Shown one piece after another: positions 36,701-46,157 of a DNA stretch of 64,000 nt. The notes below the pieces were generated by a model. It was not told where the DNA came from, did not search any database, and saw only the letters and a list, made by a program, of their open reading frames with translations. The DNA comes from Gammaproteobacteria bacterium RIFCSPHIGHO2_02_FULL_42_43 (GTDB lineage Bacteria; Pseudomonadota; Gammaproteobacteria; Coxiellales; Coxiellaceae). The stretch spans positions 38,264-102,263 of the forward strand of contig MGXR01000001.1 of assembly GCA_001801425.1 (NCBI GenBank), in the 5' to 3' direction. The stretch's first letter is position 1; each line of letters begins with the position of its first letter. Both the position numbers and the translations under genes were made by a program.

Positions 36701-36762
36701 TATTAGTGCCGATTGCGTATAGTTGTTTTGCGGGATTGAAGCAATGGAAGTGGGAGCGATAG
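33718..36762 (+). CDS. RND family efflux transporter, inner membrane pump
   Basis: 1014 residues with the duplicated RND layout: segment 1 near residues 12-30, a periplasmic porter domain, segments 2-6 (about 335-480) containing the proton-relay motif VLSIGLVVDDSIVVLEN, then a second porter loop and segments 8-12. It resembles the HAE1 group that accepts amphipathic drugs or lipids. The pair lacks an outer-membrane factor gene nearby, so it must use one encoded elsewhere. Confidence 0.94.
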   Translation: MNLPQFCIKRPVFATVLSLILVVIGIMGYHNIKTRFFPRFEPAKIFITAFYDGASAKLVESTVTTPLEKSISGIEGIDDTYSSSSQGSSFIKVELKPGVNVYDVTNKIRNQIAMAASSLPNTIQPPLVQIGHSDMDLMDIAFSIQGDKLNVLRDYLDRYVTDRIEQVPGISMVSVTGANKYAMRVTLHPGKMTAFNITVDDIRQAITSSNLQLPAGFIKTPTMNFPITAKTELNNATQFGNIVVKNNHGQLVYLKDIATVALGSDTNSKSIIRVNGSRAILLSVYNTDDANPIDASARVRHLLKNIQAQLPPNIHYTITFDQATYMQASITEVYRAIGIAILFVAMIIFLSLGKFRSALIPIVTIPICILATMGLMYFLGFSINIITLLAMVLSIGLVVDDSIVVLENCHRHLEHGMTRLQAAIQGSKEIATPVIAMTLTLAAVYAPIGLIQGPVAHIFESFAFTLAVAVIISGFVALTLSPMMCSKFLSPHSVKQNQFNATIENFFIELTIKYKKILSWVLSHRLKIIAITLFLVFCGFFVISALPKTFLPNEDMGFLVTTLHSESGTNNEFSGIQLNTLNQILSQQKDIQTNVSLSFEQASEDNNNTIFSTLKNYGDRHQSANDIAASVNQSIHQIPGLDAVSFPPSFGGSIHSQIEFYIMAPASYQYLYQVSNAISAALNQYPGLKNVKGNIQFNDQQYNLTVNRALANQLQVPISSIDNTIATLLGGSAVSNFDLNGQTYDVDVQAEPSYLSSVEAMETLTVASSTGKLIPLSNLISVSSSPSQSDRLHYDRLRAAVIGGELTPGYSMGAVVSYLKNALPTLLPDQVKFAFKGQARNIERSSNSMLMIFSLAFVFIYLVLSAQFESFVDPLIILLAVPLSIVGALVSLKLMGGSINLYTVIALVTLVGLIAKHGILITQFANKLQEAGKSAQEALVEAASIRLRPILMTTAAMVFGALPLLLATGASAMSREQVGVVFVSGLLFGTFFSLVLVPIAYSCFAGLKQWKWER

Positions 36763-36772
36763 CGACCACGTC

Positions 36773-37492
36773 TCAAATCGCCACACTTAATCCGATAAAT
36801 CCATTCAGCTCGCCATTTGATGCGGTGCGAGATGTGCTCGCCACATATTCCCCCGCCGCACGAACCGCGACAGTTTTTGTGAAATAATAAGCAAGCTCGC
36901 CACCGATAGTCGGATCAATCTTGGTTTGATCGGTTGTGGGATAATATGCGGCACCCCCGATCGTGAAAGTTTGATGCATCTCTGAAGCCATGACGCCGAG
37001 TGTTGCCATCATTTGAATTTGATCTTCTGGATTAAACACATAACCAAAATTCGCTTCGAGCGCATTCATACTGGTTTTCACCGTCGATGGCAAACCGCCC
37101 AGCGTTGGCTTCGTCGTGTGCGAAAAATTTTGCAAGTAAGATAATTGCAAATCGACGTGACGACTCAATTGTGCGCCTACCCCCGCATGAAACCCATAAA
37201 ATCCCCGCGGGACATTTCCCTTGGCGGTATAATTAATAGATTGCGTAGGATTGGTGACGGTTTGCGTTGTATCAGTTAGCAAACGATATGTGTAAGCGCC
37301 GCCTGCAAAAAAATAGGCGCCGTGACCCGTTCTGCCGTAATCAGGTCTGTCGCTATTAGCGCGTTCATAATAAATACCGAGATTGTTGCCAGTTACGTCT
37401 TCTTTTCCATAATCAAACCCGCTCGCAAGTGAGTTTGTGCAAAATAAAATCAAAATAATGAAAAAGGATAGAATTTGAACAAAAATACGCAT
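36773..37492 (-). CDS. Outer membrane beta-barrel protein (opacity/P44-like)
   Basis: 239 residues with a signal peptide (about 24 residues ending SLA). The rest alternates polar and hydrophobic residues and contains barrel strands such as GAYFFAGGAYTYRL, RGFYGFHAGVGAQLSRHVDLQLSYLQNF, ALEANFGYVF and GELAYYFTKTVAVRAAGEY, ending in strand GFIGLSVAI. About eight strands are expected. Convergent with the RND gene, 10 bp apart. Function unknown; surface structure or adhesion are possible. Confidence 0.75.
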   Translation of the reverse strand: MRIFVQILSFFIILILFCTNSLASGFDYGKEDVTGNNLGIYYERANSDRPDYGRTGHGAYFFAGGAYTYRLLTDTTQTVTNPTQSINYTAKGNVPRGFYGFHAGVGAQLSRHVDLQLSYLQNFSHTTKPTLGGLPSTVKTSMNALEANFGYVFNPEDQIQMMATLGVMASEMHQTFTIGGAAYYPTTDQTKIDPTIGGELAYYFTKTVAVRAAGEYVASTSRTASNGELNGFIGLSVAI

Positions 37493-37612
37493 GGTAAGCT
37501 CCGTATACCGATCAGACTCTTGTTAATAATATACCCATATTTGATCTTGGAAGCACGTGCTAAGCACCGCTCGTTAACACTCGCGGCTCTGATTTTCAAT
37601 TGCGTAACAAAA

Positions 37613-38746
37613 TTACTGCTGAAAAAATCGCTTCACGGAATCAAACCAGCTCGCCGTTTTGGGGCTGTGATTTTTATTATCTTGCTGAAGCAATTGATCA
37701 AACTCTTGGAGTTTTTGTTTTTGAGTGTCAGATAAATTGACGGGTGTTTCAATCACAACACGACACAACAAATCGCCAACCGAAGCGCTGCGCAACGCTT
37801 TCACGCCTTTGCCACGCAAACGAAATTGTTTGCCGCTTTGTGTTTCTACAGGAATTTTTAAATTAACGTTGCCCGATAATGTCGGCACTTCGACTTCACC
37901 GCCCAATGCTGCTGTTAAAAATGTCACGGGAATTTCGCAATGCAAATCATTTTCATGACGCTCAAAAATGGGATGTGGCTTCACCTGAATTTGCACATAC
38001 AAATCACCCGCTGCAGCACCATGCAACCCCGCTTCACCCTCGCCACTTAAACGAATGCGATCACCTGAATCGACGCCTGCCGGAATTTTTACCGACAAAG
38101 ATTTTGTATCGCGTACACGACCCTGACCGTGACAAGTAACGCAAGGATCTTTGATGATTTGACCGGTGCCCGCGCACGCAGCACATGGCTGAGCAATCGC
38201 GAGAAATCCGTGTTGAATTTGCACCTGGCCGCGGCCGTGACACCGGGTGCACGTCGTTTTGCCACTGCCTTTTTTAGCGCCGCTGCCATCGCACGTTTTA
38301 CATGCAACCAATGTCGGCACGCGAAGTTCTTTGTGAGCACCATGCACCGCTTCTTCGAGCGTGATCGTGATTTCATATCCCAAATCAGCGCCGCGTTGTT
38401 GCTGCGCGCGACCCCCTCGACCACCGCGTTGAGCGCCGCCAAAAATATCACCGAAAATATCACCGAAAATATCACCCACGTTATCAAAACCAAATCCACC
38501 AGCGCCACCTCCTGTGCCACCGCGCACACCGGCATGACCAAATTGATTGTAAGCTGCACGTTTCTGCGTATCAGACAAAACATCGTAAGCAATTTTTGCT
38601 TCTTTAAATTTTGCTTCGGCTGATTTATCGTCTGGATTGCGATCTGGGTGATGTTTCATTGCCAAGCGACGAAATGCTTTTTTAATCTCGTCTTCGCTCG
38701 CGTTTTTGGAAACGCCCAATACTTCGTAATAATCGCGCTCGGGCAT
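37613..38746 (-). CDS. dnaJ: Chaperone DnaJ
   Basis: 377 residues. J domain at 1-70 with HHPDRNPDD (HPD), a Gly/Phe-rich linker (about 75-125) with repeated [13 protein letters not shown] and [12 protein letters not shown], four CxxCxGxG zinc motifs (about 145-210: [32 protein letters not shown]) and the C-terminal substrate domain. It stimulates DnaK ATPase and delivers clients. Lies 45 bp after dnaK; a GAGCCGCGCGCG-type repeat occupies that gap. Confidence 0.97.
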   Translation of the reverse strand: MPERDYYEVLGVSKNASEDEIKKAFRRLAMKHHPDRNPDDKSAEAKFKEAKIAYDVLSDTQKRAAYNQFGHAGVRGGTGGGAGGFGFDNVGDIFGDIFGDIFGGAQRGGRGGRAQQQRGADLGYEITITLEEAVHGAHKELRVPTLVACKTCDGSGAKKGSGKTTCTRCHGRGQVQIQHGFLAIAQPCAACAGTGQIIKDPCVTCHGQGRVRDTKSLSVKIPAGVDSGDRIRLSGEGEAGLHGAAAGDLYVQIQVKPHPIFERHENDLHCEIPVTFLTAALGGEVEVPTLSGNVNLKIPVETQSGKQFRLRGKGVKALRSASVGDLLCRVVIETPVNLSDTQKQKLQEFDQLLQQDNKNHSPKTASWFDSVKRFFQQ

Positions 38747-38763
38747 GAAACACTCGTAAGAAC

Positions 38764-38787
38764 CCGCTTGCTTACGCGCGCGGCTCA
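38764..38787. repeat. GAGCCGCGCGCG-type repeat between dnaK and dnaJ
   Basis: Reverse of TGAGCCGCGCGCGTAAGCAAGCGG. Related copies occur at 45539-45562, 61541-61562 and 61578-61601 (full) and at 16620-16635 and 62941-62956 (partial). Confidence 0.75.
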
Positions 38788-38791
38788 GATT

Positions 38792-40735
38792 TTATTTATT
38801 ATCTTTATCTTTCACTTCTTCGAATTCAGCGTCCACGACACCGTCTTCTTTTTTCGGCTCGGACCCCGCTTGAGAAGCGCTAGCGCCAGCATCAGCACCG
38901 GGAGCTGCACCGCCGCTCGATTGCGCATACGCTTTTTGCGCGATTGCCGAAGAAACATCAGTTAATTCTTTTGTTTTCGCTTCGATCGCGTCTTTGTTAT
39001 CACCTTTGAGCAATTCCTTGAGATCTTTCATTACAGTTTCTGCTTTGGATTTTTCATCCGCGCTGACTTTATCGCCCAAATCTTTCAGTGATTTTTCGGT
39101 GGCGTGAACAAGCGAGTCCGCTTGATTGCGCGCGGTCACTAATTCGTGGAATTTTTTATCTTGTTCTTTATTTTCTTCCGCGTCTTTCATCATCTTTTCC
39201 ACTTCTGCATCAGACAAACCACTCGACGCTTTAATTACAATCGATTGTTCTTTGTTGGTTGCTTTGTCTTTTGCAGATACGTGCAAAATACCATTGGCAT
39301 CGATATCAAAAGTTACTTCAATTTGCGGCATGCCACGCGGCGCCGGCGGAATATCACTCAAATCAAATCGACCCAACGATTTATTTGCGGAAGCAATTTC
39401 GCGCTCACCCTGCAACACATGCACGGTCACGGCAGTTTGATTATCATCTGCGGTGGAAAATACTTGCGACGTTTTCGTCGGAATCGTGGTATTTTTTTCG
39501 ATGAGTTTCGTCATCACGCCACCCATGGTTTCAATACCCAATGACAAGGGTGTTACATCCAACAACAAAACATCTTTCACTTCGCCTGACAATACCGCCG
39601 CTTGAATCGCAGCACCAACCGCCACTGCTTCATCTGGATTCACATCGCGACGTGGTTCTTGACCAAAAAAACTTTTAACAACGTCTTGTACTTTAGGCAT
39701 ACGCGTTTGTCCGCCTACCAAAATCACATCAGAAATATCTGAATTTTTTAATCCGGAATCTTTCATCGCGATTTTACAAGGCTCAACAGTACGCTCAATC
39801 AAATCTTCAACCAGAGATTCTAATTTTGCGCGCGTGACACGAATGTTTAAATGTTTGGGACCCGATGAATCTGCGGTAATGTAAGGCAAATTCACATCGG
39901 TTTGTTGCGATGAAGACAATTCGATCTTCGCTTTTTCTGCTGCTTCTTTTAAGCGTTGCAGCGCCAACGGATCTTTATGCAAATCAATACCAGAATCTTT
40001 TTTAAATTCATCCGCTAAATACGTAATCAGTCGCGCATCAAAATCTTCGCCACCCAAAAACGTATCGCCGTTCGTCGCCAACACTTCAAATTGATGTTCG
40101 CCATCAACATCGGCAATTTCGATAATTGAAATATCAAATGTGCCACCACCTAAGTCGTACACGGCAATTTTGCGATCGCCTTTTTGTTTATCCAAACCAA
40201 ATGCCAACGCGGCAGCGGTCGGTTCGTTGATAATACGCTTGACATCCAGGCCTGCAATTTTTCCAGCGTCTTTGGTCGCTTGACGTTGTGAATCATTAAA
40301 ATAAGCAGGTACCGTGATGACCGCTTCAGTAACCGGGTGACCCAGATAATCTTCCGCGGTTTTTTTCATTTTAATTAAGACTTCAGCGGAAATTTGCGGC
40401 GGCGCTTTTTTCTCACCACGCGCTTCCACCCATGCGTCGCCATTATCTGCTTTGACAATTTTAAACGGCACCATTTTAATATCTTTCTGAACCATATCAT
40501 CGGCAAATTTACGACCGATTAAACGTTTCACGCCATAAAATGTATCGAACGGATTGGTTACCGCTTGACGCTTGGCAGAAGCGCCCACGAGAATGTCGTT
40601 ATCTTTTGTGTAAGCAACAATCGAAGGTGTTGTACGCGCACCTTCGGAATTTTCGATAACACGCGGCTTACCACCTTCCATGACAGCCACGCAGGAATTC
40701 GTTGTACCTAAGTCTATGCCAATAATCTTATTCAT
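38792..40735 (-). CDS. dnaK: Chaperone DnaK (Hsp70)
   Basis: 647 residues. The ATPase domain begins [18 protein letters not shown] and includes [44 protein letters not shown] and VGGQTRMP; substrate domain and lid follow, and the C-terminus is the disordered acidic tail ending [15 protein letters not shown] before the ATG is the ribosome binding site. It is downstream of grpE by 59 bp and probably uses the grpE heat-shock promoter, since I see no promoter in the gap. Confidence 0.98.
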   Translation of the reverse strand: MNKIIGIDLGTTNSCVAVMEGGKPRVIENSEGARTTPSIVAYTKDNDILVGASAKRQAVTNPFDTFYGVKRLIGRKFADDMVQKDIKMVPFKIVKADNGDAWVEARGEKKAPPQISAEVLIKMKKTAEDYLGHPVTEAVITVPAYFNDSQRQATKDAGKIAGLDVKRIINEPTAAALAFGLDKQKGDRKIAVYDLGGGTFDISIIEIADVDGEHQFEVLATNGDTFLGGEDFDARLITYLADEFKKDSGIDLHKDPLALQRLKEAAEKAKIELSSSQQTDVNLPYITADSSGPKHLNIRVTRAKLESLVEDLIERTVEPCKIAMKDSGLKNSDISDVILVGGQTRMPKVQDVVKSFFGQEPRRDVNPDEAVAVGAAIQAAVLSGEVKDVLLLDVTPLSLGIETMGGVMTKLIEKNTTIPTKTSQVFSTADDNQTAVTVHVLQGEREIASANKSLGRFDLSDIPPAPRGMPQIEVTFDIDANGILHVSAKDKATNKEQSIVIKASSGLSDAEVEKMMKDAEENKEQDKKFHELVTARNQADSLVHATEKSLKDLGDKVSADEKSKAETVMKDLKELLKGDNKDAIEAKTKELTDVSSAIAQKAYAQSSGGAAPGADAGASASQAGSEPKKEDGVVDAEFEEVKDKDNK

Positions 40736-40794
40736 AAACGCCTCTTAAAAATCTCAACCAATTACCCAACTAGATGGGGCTAAACCCCTAAAAT

Positions 40795-41358
40795 TCAAGT
40801 AGACACAATCACCATGGCAGCACGCAAAACACGCCCATTGAGCGCGTAGCCCTGCTCCAGCACTTGCAAGATAGTATGGGGCTTAGCATCCGCATCCGAC
40901 TGCGTGGACATCGCCTCATGTTGAGCCGGATCAAACGCGTCTCCCACCGCAGGATTAATCATGATTATTCCATTTTTTTCCAGCGCCTTACGAAGCATGT
41001 CTAATGTTAATTCCATGCCATGACGCACGGCTTTTAGATCATTGTGTTTGGCATGATCGTCCTTCAAACCGCGAGCCAGGCTGTCCACTGCTGGAATCAA
41101 ATCTGCTGCCAACCGTTCAACGCCAAACTTGCGCGCTTTTGCTACTTCCTGCTCCATGCGACGACGCACATTCTCAAGTTCCGCTTGCGCGCGAATTGCT
41201 TGATCCTGAAACTCCGTTGATTTTCTCTCAAGAATCATAATTTGATCTTGCAACGAAGCCGTCGCCTCGTCGCTTGGCGCGTCTTTCGAAATTAAATGCT
41301 CCTCATCTGGCAATTCTTGCTCTGTAAACTCTTTCCACTTATCTTCATTTTGACTCAT
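40795..41358 (-). CDS. grpE: Nucleotide exchange factor GrpE
   Basis: 187 residues from the ATG at 41358 (MSQNEDKWKEFTEQ), preceded by GGGGAG; the longer frame from 41412 would start upstream of the heat-shock promoter and is rejected. A disordered acidic N-terminus is followed by a long coiled coil (residues about 40-90, RAQAELENVRRRMEQEV) and the beta-wing domain with VGDAFDPAQHEAMS and GYALNGRVLRAAMVIVS. Releases ADP from DnaK. Confidence 0.96.
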   Translation of the reverse strand: MSQNEDKWKEFTEQELPDEEHLISKDAPSDEATASLQDQIMILERKSTEFQDQAIRAQAELENVRRRMEQEVAKARKFGVERLAADLIPAVDSLARGLKDDHAKHNDLKAVRHGMELTLDMLRKALEKNGIIMINPAVGDAFDPAQHEAMSTQSDADAKPHTILQVLEQGYALNGRVLRAAMVIVST

Positions 41359-41384
41359 GCGCCCACTCCCCTTATCATGTTGAC

Positions 41385-41413
41385 AATATAGGGATTCAGT
41401 AATGCAATTCAAG
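41385..41413 (-). promoter_or_regulatory. Sigma-32 heat-shock promoter of grpE-dnaK-dnaJ
   Basis: On the minus strand CTTGAA (41408-41413) and CCCTATAT (41386-41393) are separated by 14 bases, close to the sigma-32 pattern CTTGAAA-N11-16-CCCCATNT. It lies 27 bp before the grpE ATG and within 10 bp of the divergent DUF218 gene start. Confidence 0.75.
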
Positions 41414-41422
41414 GGATAGCGC

Positions 41423-42187
41423 GTGTTTTGGTTTAAAAAGTTTATTTCAGCCTACCTGTTGCCAACCCCGTTTGGTTTGCTGTTCTTGTGCGCGGGTCTT
41501 ATCTTGCTGTGGTTTCATCGTGCGAAAAAAACGCGCCGGGTTTTTCTGGTGATGGGTTTTCTTGTTTTGCTAGCGTTTAGTGTAGGTCCGATACCCAATC
41601 TCTTGACTGAGCACTTGCAGTCACAATATCGCCCCATGCTCAATCCACCTGCAACGATTCATAAAATTGTGGTGCTGGGTGCTGGTGCTTCTGACAAAAA
41701 AGATGAGCCGCCCAATTTGTCACTGGATGCGGCTTCATTGTCACGCTTGCTAGAAGGCATTCGTTTATTTCACCTTATTCAAAAAAATAATCCAGATGCA
41801 AAATTAATTTTATCGGGCGGACGTGTTTTTGAATCACCCGCAAGCTCGGGAAAAATGCGCAATACTGCCGTGATGCTCGGCATGAGTGATCAAAATATTG
41901 TGCTGGAAAATGGTTCTCAAGACACGCGCGAAGAAGCCATACATTTGCGAAAAATACTGGGAAAATCGCCGTTTTTGCTGGTCACGTCAGCAACGCACAT
42001 GCCGCGTGCGATGGCCCTTTTTCAACACGCAGGCACTCACCCCATCGCGGCCCCCACGCAATTTTCAGGCGCGCGTTGTCACATGTTTTGCTATATCCCC
42101 AATGCGACGAGCTTATTAAAAAGTGACATCGCTATTCATGAATATTTGGGCATTGTATGGGCGCGCTTGCGAGGATACATTGCATAG
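41423..42187 (+). CDS. DUF218 / YdcF-ElyC family membrane protein
   Basis: 254 residues with a GTG start and AAGGGA upstream. Two N-terminal membrane segments (about 15-32 and 38-56) are followed by the DUF218 domain: IVVLGAG, LLEGIRLFHL, KLILSGG, TREEAIHLRKIL and LLVTSATHMPRAMALF. The layout is that of E. coli ElyC, which supports envelope biogenesis (undecaprenyl-phosphate use) at low temperature. It is divergent from grpE. Confidence 0.88.
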   Translation: MFWFKKFISAYLLPTPFGLLFLCAGLILLWFHRAKKTRRVFLVMGFLVLLAFSVGPIPNLLTEHLQSQYRPMLNPPATIHKIVVLGAGASDKKDEPPNLSLDAASLSRLLEGIRLFHLIQKNNPDAKLILSGGRVFESPASSGKMRNTAVMLGMSDQNIVLENGSQDTREEAIHLRKILGKSPFLLVTSATHMPRAMALFQHAGTHPIAAPTQFSGARCHMFCYIPNATSLLKSDIAIHEYLGIVWARLRGYIA

Positions 42188-42199
42188 ATAATCGGTGTT

Positions 42200-43078
42200 A
42201 TGATATCGGGTATGCCAAAAAATACATTTCAAACCATAGCGCTTATAGGCCGCGCTGGAAAAAATATCGCTGACACACTCGATGCGGTGCATGATTATCT
42301 AATTCAAAAAAAACGCGCGGTGTTGGTGGAAGAAATCAGCGCGCACATGATGTCAAAAAAATCATTGAATACATTTTCAGACGAAAAAATTCCAAACGAA
42401 ATTGATTTGATGATTGTAGTTGGCGGCGATGGCAGTTTGCTCAATGCGGCTCGTTTAGCGTTGCCAAAAGATATTCCCGTGCTCGGCATTAACCGCGGGC
42501 AGCTCGGTTTTTTAACCGATATTCACCCGGATCATTTGGAAAAAATCGCTGATGTGTTGAATGGAAAATTATTACTGGAGAAACGTTTTTTATTGCAAGC
42601 CACCTTGTCTCGAAAAATACTGGGCATGGCACTCAACGATGTGGTGCTGCTGCCAGGTGACACTGCGCAGCTCATCGAGTTTGACACACTCATTAACGGC
42701 AATTTAGTGTGTGAACAACGCGCCGATGGAATGATTATTGCAACCCCAACCGGTTCCACAGCATATGCGTTGTCCGCTGGCGGCCCCATTTTACATCCCC
42801 AATTAAATGCCATCGCACTCGTACCAATGTTTCCGCATACACTGAGCAGCCGCCCCATTGTTGTGGAAGGTGATGCACGCATTGAATTAATTATTCGTGA
42901 ATCAAATGAAACATCGCCTTGCATCAGTTGCGATGGTCAAACAAAAATTTCCGTGAAACCAGGCGATCGCATTCAAATTCAAAAAACAAAAAAATCACTG
43001 CGGCTCATTCATCCCAATGATTACGATTACTATGCAACGCTGCGCGAAAAATTAGGCTGGCAAATGAGAGCGCGATAA
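42200..43078 (+). CDS. nadK: NAD kinase
   Basis: 292 residues (288 if the ATG at 42212 is used). GGDGSLL near residue 75, GINRGQLGFLTD and the NAD-binding ATPTGSTAYALSAGGPI are all intact. Phosphorylates NAD to NADP. The stop overlaps the recN ATG by one base (TAATG), giving the nadK-recN pair often seen in gammaproteobacteria. Confidence 0.96.
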   Translation: MISGMPKNTFQTIALIGRAGKNIADTLDAVHDYLIQKKRAVLVEEISAHMMSKKSLNTFSDEKIPNEIDLMIVVGGDGSLLNAARLALPKDIPVLGINRGQLGFLTDIHPDHLEKIADVLNGKLLLEKRFLLQATLSRKILGMALNDVVLLPGDTAQLIEFDTLINGNLVCEQRADGMIIATPTGSTAYALSAGGPILHPQLNAIALVPMFPHTLSSRPIVVEGDARIELIIRESNETSPCISCDGQTKISVKPGDRIQIQKTKKSLRLIHPNDYDYYATLREKLGWQMRAR

Positions 43079-44736
43079 TGTTAACACACATCACGATTAA
43101 AAATTTTACCATTGTGCGCGAACTCACCTTGGATTTTCAATCAGGATTACACGTGCTAACCGGCGAAACCGGCGCTGGAAAATCCATTTGGATAGACGCC
43201 ATACAAATCGGATTAGGCGAAAGAACCGACAGTAAAATTATTTATCCTGGTGAGATGAGTTGCGACATCACACTCTGTTTTGATTTATCGCAAATCCCTT
43301 CTGCAAAAAAATGGTTGTCGGAACATGATTTACCTAACGATGATTGCATTATTCGCCGTGTCATTGAACACGATAAACCATCACGCACTACCATTAATGG
43401 CATTCCAGTGCCGCAACAGTGGGCGCGTGATTTTTCAGAATTTATTTTATGTATTCACGGACAACATCAACATCAATTATTATTAAAAACGGAACATCAA
43501 CGCAATTTGATCGATCGTTATGCGAAAAATGAAAATTTATTATTGCAACTTCATACGTGCTATGAAAAATATAAATCCGTTGATCGTGACTATCAAGCAC
43601 TAGCCCTTAAAATGCAAAACAAGGCGTCGGATTTATCGTTATTTCATTATCAGTTGAATGAATTACAACAACTCGCTATTCAAGAAAATGAATACGACAT
43701 ATTATTTTCGCAATATCAACAGCTGCATCGCCTCAAACAATTTTCTGCGTCACTCAATCACATTCAGTTGCTGTTATCGCAAGAGGATGGACCGAATGCG
43801 TCTCGCTTTGCAACACAAGCGTTACAAGAAATGGAACGCATGCCAGCCAACGATGAAAAATTGGAAGAGATCAAATCACTTCTGCATACCGCAGTCATTC
43901 ATTTAGATGAAGCCCGCAATTCACTCGAACAGTATTGCGATGAATCCAATTTTAGCGCAGAAAAATTAACGGCGTGTGAAAATCGTCTCGCAATTTTGCA
44001 AGACATTGCCAGAAAACATCACGTCGATCCCACGCAATTAAATGATATTGAAAATGATTTAGCTCAAAAAATTGAGCAATTGGAAAAAGCGGATGAATTG
44101 CTCAGTGATTTTGACTACCAAAAAAAAATGATTATGACAGAATATAATGCGATCGCTGATACATTAACCGAACGTCGAAAAAATGCGGCAAAAAAATTAA
44201 GCGCGCAAGTAACAGCAGACATGCAAACGCTGGGCATGAACGGTGGTGCATTCAACGTAGTACTCGACAAACATGCAAATGATCTCACCGCTTATGGTAA
44301 CGAATCTATTCATTTTTTGATTGCAACCAATCCTGGGCAAGCGCCGCACGCCTTGTCGCAAATTGTCTCAGGCGGTGAATTGTCTCGCTTGAGTTTAATT
44401 ATTCAAGTGTTGACCGCCGAAAAACAAAATACACCGACCTTAATTTTTGATGAAGTGGATGTCGGTATTGGCGGAAAAACAGCGGATTTAGTGGGTGATT
44501 TATTGCAAACATTGGCGCGTAGCGCACAGGTGTTGTGCGTGACACACTTGCCGCAAGTTGCAGCAAAAGCGCATCATCATTATCAAGCAGAAAAAATCAC
44601 GGCGAAAAAATCAGTATCAACACATATTCGCACATTAAATCCAACCGAAAGAACAAAAGAATTGGCGCGCATGTTAAGCGGTGCTACGATTACAGAAAAA
44701 AGTTTACAGCATGCAAAAGAATTATTAACGACGTAA
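43078..44736 (+). CDS. recN: DNA repair protein RecN
   Basis: 552 residues, SMC-like. Walker A is LTGETGAGKSIWIDAI near residue 30 (Trp rather than the usual Leu-Leu after Ser-Ile), the middle is a coiled coil (about 155-350), and the C-terminal half has the signature QIVSGGELSRLSL and Walker B TLIFDEVDVGIGG. RecN tethers and processes double-strand break ends. Confidence 0.96.
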   Translation: MLTHITIKNFTIVRELTLDFQSGLHVLTGETGAGKSIWIDAIQIGLGERTDSKIIYPGEMSCDITLCFDLSQIPSAKKWLSEHDLPNDDCIIRRVIEHDKPSRTTINGIPVPQQWARDFSEFILCIHGQHQHQLLLKTEHQRNLIDRYAKNENLLLQLHTCYEKYKSVDRDYQALALKMQNKASDLSLFHYQLNELQQLAIQENEYDILFSQYQQLHRLKQFSASLNHIQLLLSQEDGPNASRFATQALQEMERMPANDEKLEEIKSLLHTAVIHLDEARNSLEQYCDESNFSAEKLTACENRLAILQDIARKHHVDPTQLNDIENDLAQKIEQLEKADELLSDFDYQKKMIMTEYNAIADTLTERRKNAAKKLSAQVTADMQTLGMNGGAFNVVLDKHANDLTAYGNESIHFLIATNPGQAPHALSQIVSGGELSRLSLIIQVLTAEKQNTPTLIFDEVDVGIGGKTADLVGDLLQTLARSAQVLCVTHLPQVAAKAHHHYQAEKITAKKSVSTHIRTLNPTERTKELARMLSGATITEKSLQHAKELLTT

Positions 44737-44789
44737 TAGATCAGGGCTCCCATGCCTGAGTTACTAAAACGCTCAATTTTGAGGTGATT

Positions 44790-45530
44790 ATGCCGAGACC
44801 CTCCTGGCAAACTAATGCCAATATCGCTGCCAAAAAAAATTTGCGTATCCAAATTATTCAGTCGTCCGCGGTGAATAATGCGCAAGTGCAATATCTCGTG
44901 CGCTACATTGGCGGATTTAACGCACAAGATCAAGCCATGGCGTTGCCCGCGGTATTGGATGCAATTCGTGGGCTGCATCGTCAGATCGATCAACAAGTCA
45001 ATAATGCGGTAAATGCACAAAAACAATTGAATACTTCGGATTTAAGCAATCCCATTAATTTACAAAATACATTAATGAATCCAAATTCATTAACCAATTT
45101 ACAATTATCCGATGCGACTGCGGCTCAAATGGATGCGCAAAATGCAATGGCATGGGCCGCACAAGCAGCAATAACCACTGAATTAAACAATGAAGCTGAT
45201 GCGCTCACACAATCGCAATTAACACAAACAGCAACGGAAGAAGAAGAAAGCACTACCGTTCAAACGAGTAGTAGCGTGCAAACCGCCGATCATACGATTG
45301 ATGAAGTGGCAGTCGGCGCTGCGGTTTCAAAAACATTAATGGATTTAGAATCGGGTAATGACGCAGCTTTCATCAAAGGTGTTGAGAAAGTATGTGAAAA
45401 ATTAACGGGAAAAGAAGCAAAATTAGAAGATTTCTTTAAATCAGCAGAGAAAGAAAACGACAAATCTGAATCTGCATTTCCAACACCAAAACCTTCTGCG
45501 ATTTTGAAAGATATTGAAGATAAAAAATAA
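44790..45530 (+). CDS. Soluble orphan protein with Gln/Ala-rich middle and acidic tail (candidate effector)
   Basis: 246 residues from the ATG at 44790; GAGGTG is four bases upstream. No signal peptide or membrane segment. The N-terminal 75 residues form a basic helical unit (NLRIQIIQSSAVNNAQVQYL), the middle is rich in Asn, Gln, Leu and Thr, and the C-terminal 60 residues are charged (EAKLEDFFKSAEKENDKSE), resembling the glutamate-rich 'E-block' tails of Dot/Icm substrates. That resemblance is weak evidence. Family not recognised. Confidence 0.6.
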   Translation: MPRPSWQTNANIAAKKNLRIQIIQSSAVNNAQVQYLVRYIGGFNAQDQAMALPAVLDAIRGLHRQIDQQVNNAVNAQKQLNTSDLSNPINLQNTLMNPNSLTNLQLSDATAAQMDAQNAMAWAAQAAITTELNNEADALTQSQLTQTATEEEESTTVQTSSSVQTADHTIDEVAVGAAVSKTLMDLESGNDAAFIKGVEKVCEKLTGKEAKLEDFFKSAEKENDKSESAFPTPKPSAILKDIEDKK

Positions 45531-45538
45531 ATTAACGC

Positions 45539-45562
45539 TGAGCCGCGCGCGTTAGCAAGCGG
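45539..45562. repeat. GAGCCGCGCGCG-type repeat before the dioxygenase gene
   Basis: TGAGCCGCGCGCGTTAGCAAGCGG, 14 bp before the ATG of the cysteine-dioxygenase-like gene; the same repeat sits next to the 3' fragment of that gene at 61.6 kb. The GGGAAAG following it may supply the ribosome binding site. Confidence 0.8.
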
Positions 45563-45576
45563 GAAAGTTAATCACC

Positions 45577-46131
45577 ATGAACGACCTACAAAAATTATTT
45601 CAATCACTTCAAGCCATCGATCACAATCAACCCGAAGAAAAAATTATTCAAGCCGTTGTGCCATTGGTGCAAGCTTGCATCGCCAACAAAGACCGCTGGT
45701 TTGAAAAACGATTTTGCGCGGTGAACGAAGAGCAAGGTTTTGGCTCACACTTAATCGCAGAAAACCCAGATCACACACTGCCCATCATCATCACTGCGTG
45801 GCCCAAAAATGGTGGCACACCACCGCATGATCATGACACATGGGCTGTGATTGGCTGCGTATTTGGTGTCGAAAAAAATGTGTTGTGGAAACGTCACGAC
45901 GATGGCAGCAATCCTGCATATGCAGACATTACACCCGATAAAACAAAAGTATGCAGGTCAGGCGATATTATTACAATGAGAAAAAAAGACATTCACACCG
46001 TGAGTAATCCCGAAAAAGAAACATCCATTTCATTACATGTTTACGGAAAACATTTTAATTTCACGAATCGACATCAATTTGATCCTATCACCCATCAGGT
46101 GACGCCATTTATTGTAAAACAATTTAAATAA
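45577..46131 (+). CDS. Cysteine dioxygenase-type cupin (thiol dioxygenase)
   Basis: 184 residues. The iron ligands are visible: His84 and His86 in PPHDHDTWAV and His140 in KKDIHTVSNP, in the order and spacing of type I thiol dioxygenases; the conserved Ser-x-His near the active site appears as SLHVYGK. These enzymes oxidise cysteine or 3-mercaptopropionate to the sulfinic acid. A 3' fragment of a second copy (last ~31 codons, nearly identical) is at 61605-61699. Confidence 0.8.
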   Translation: MNDLQKLFQSLQAIDHNQPEEKIIQAVVPLVQACIANKDRWFEKRFCAVNEEQGFGSHLIAENPDHTLPIIITAWPKNGGTPPHDHDTWAVIGCVFGVEKNVLWKRHDDGSNPAYADITPDKTKVCRSGDIITMRKKDIHTVSNPEKETSISLHVYGKHFNFTNRHQFDPITHQVTPFIVKQFK

Positions 46132-46157
46132 TGTTTCGCGGCAAAATATGCGTGTTC

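Noticed and set aside
38129..38623. Plus-strand ORF of 164 codons
   Set aside because: Complement of the dnaJ J-domain, Gly-rich linker and zinc-finger coding sequence, with no protein-like features of its own.
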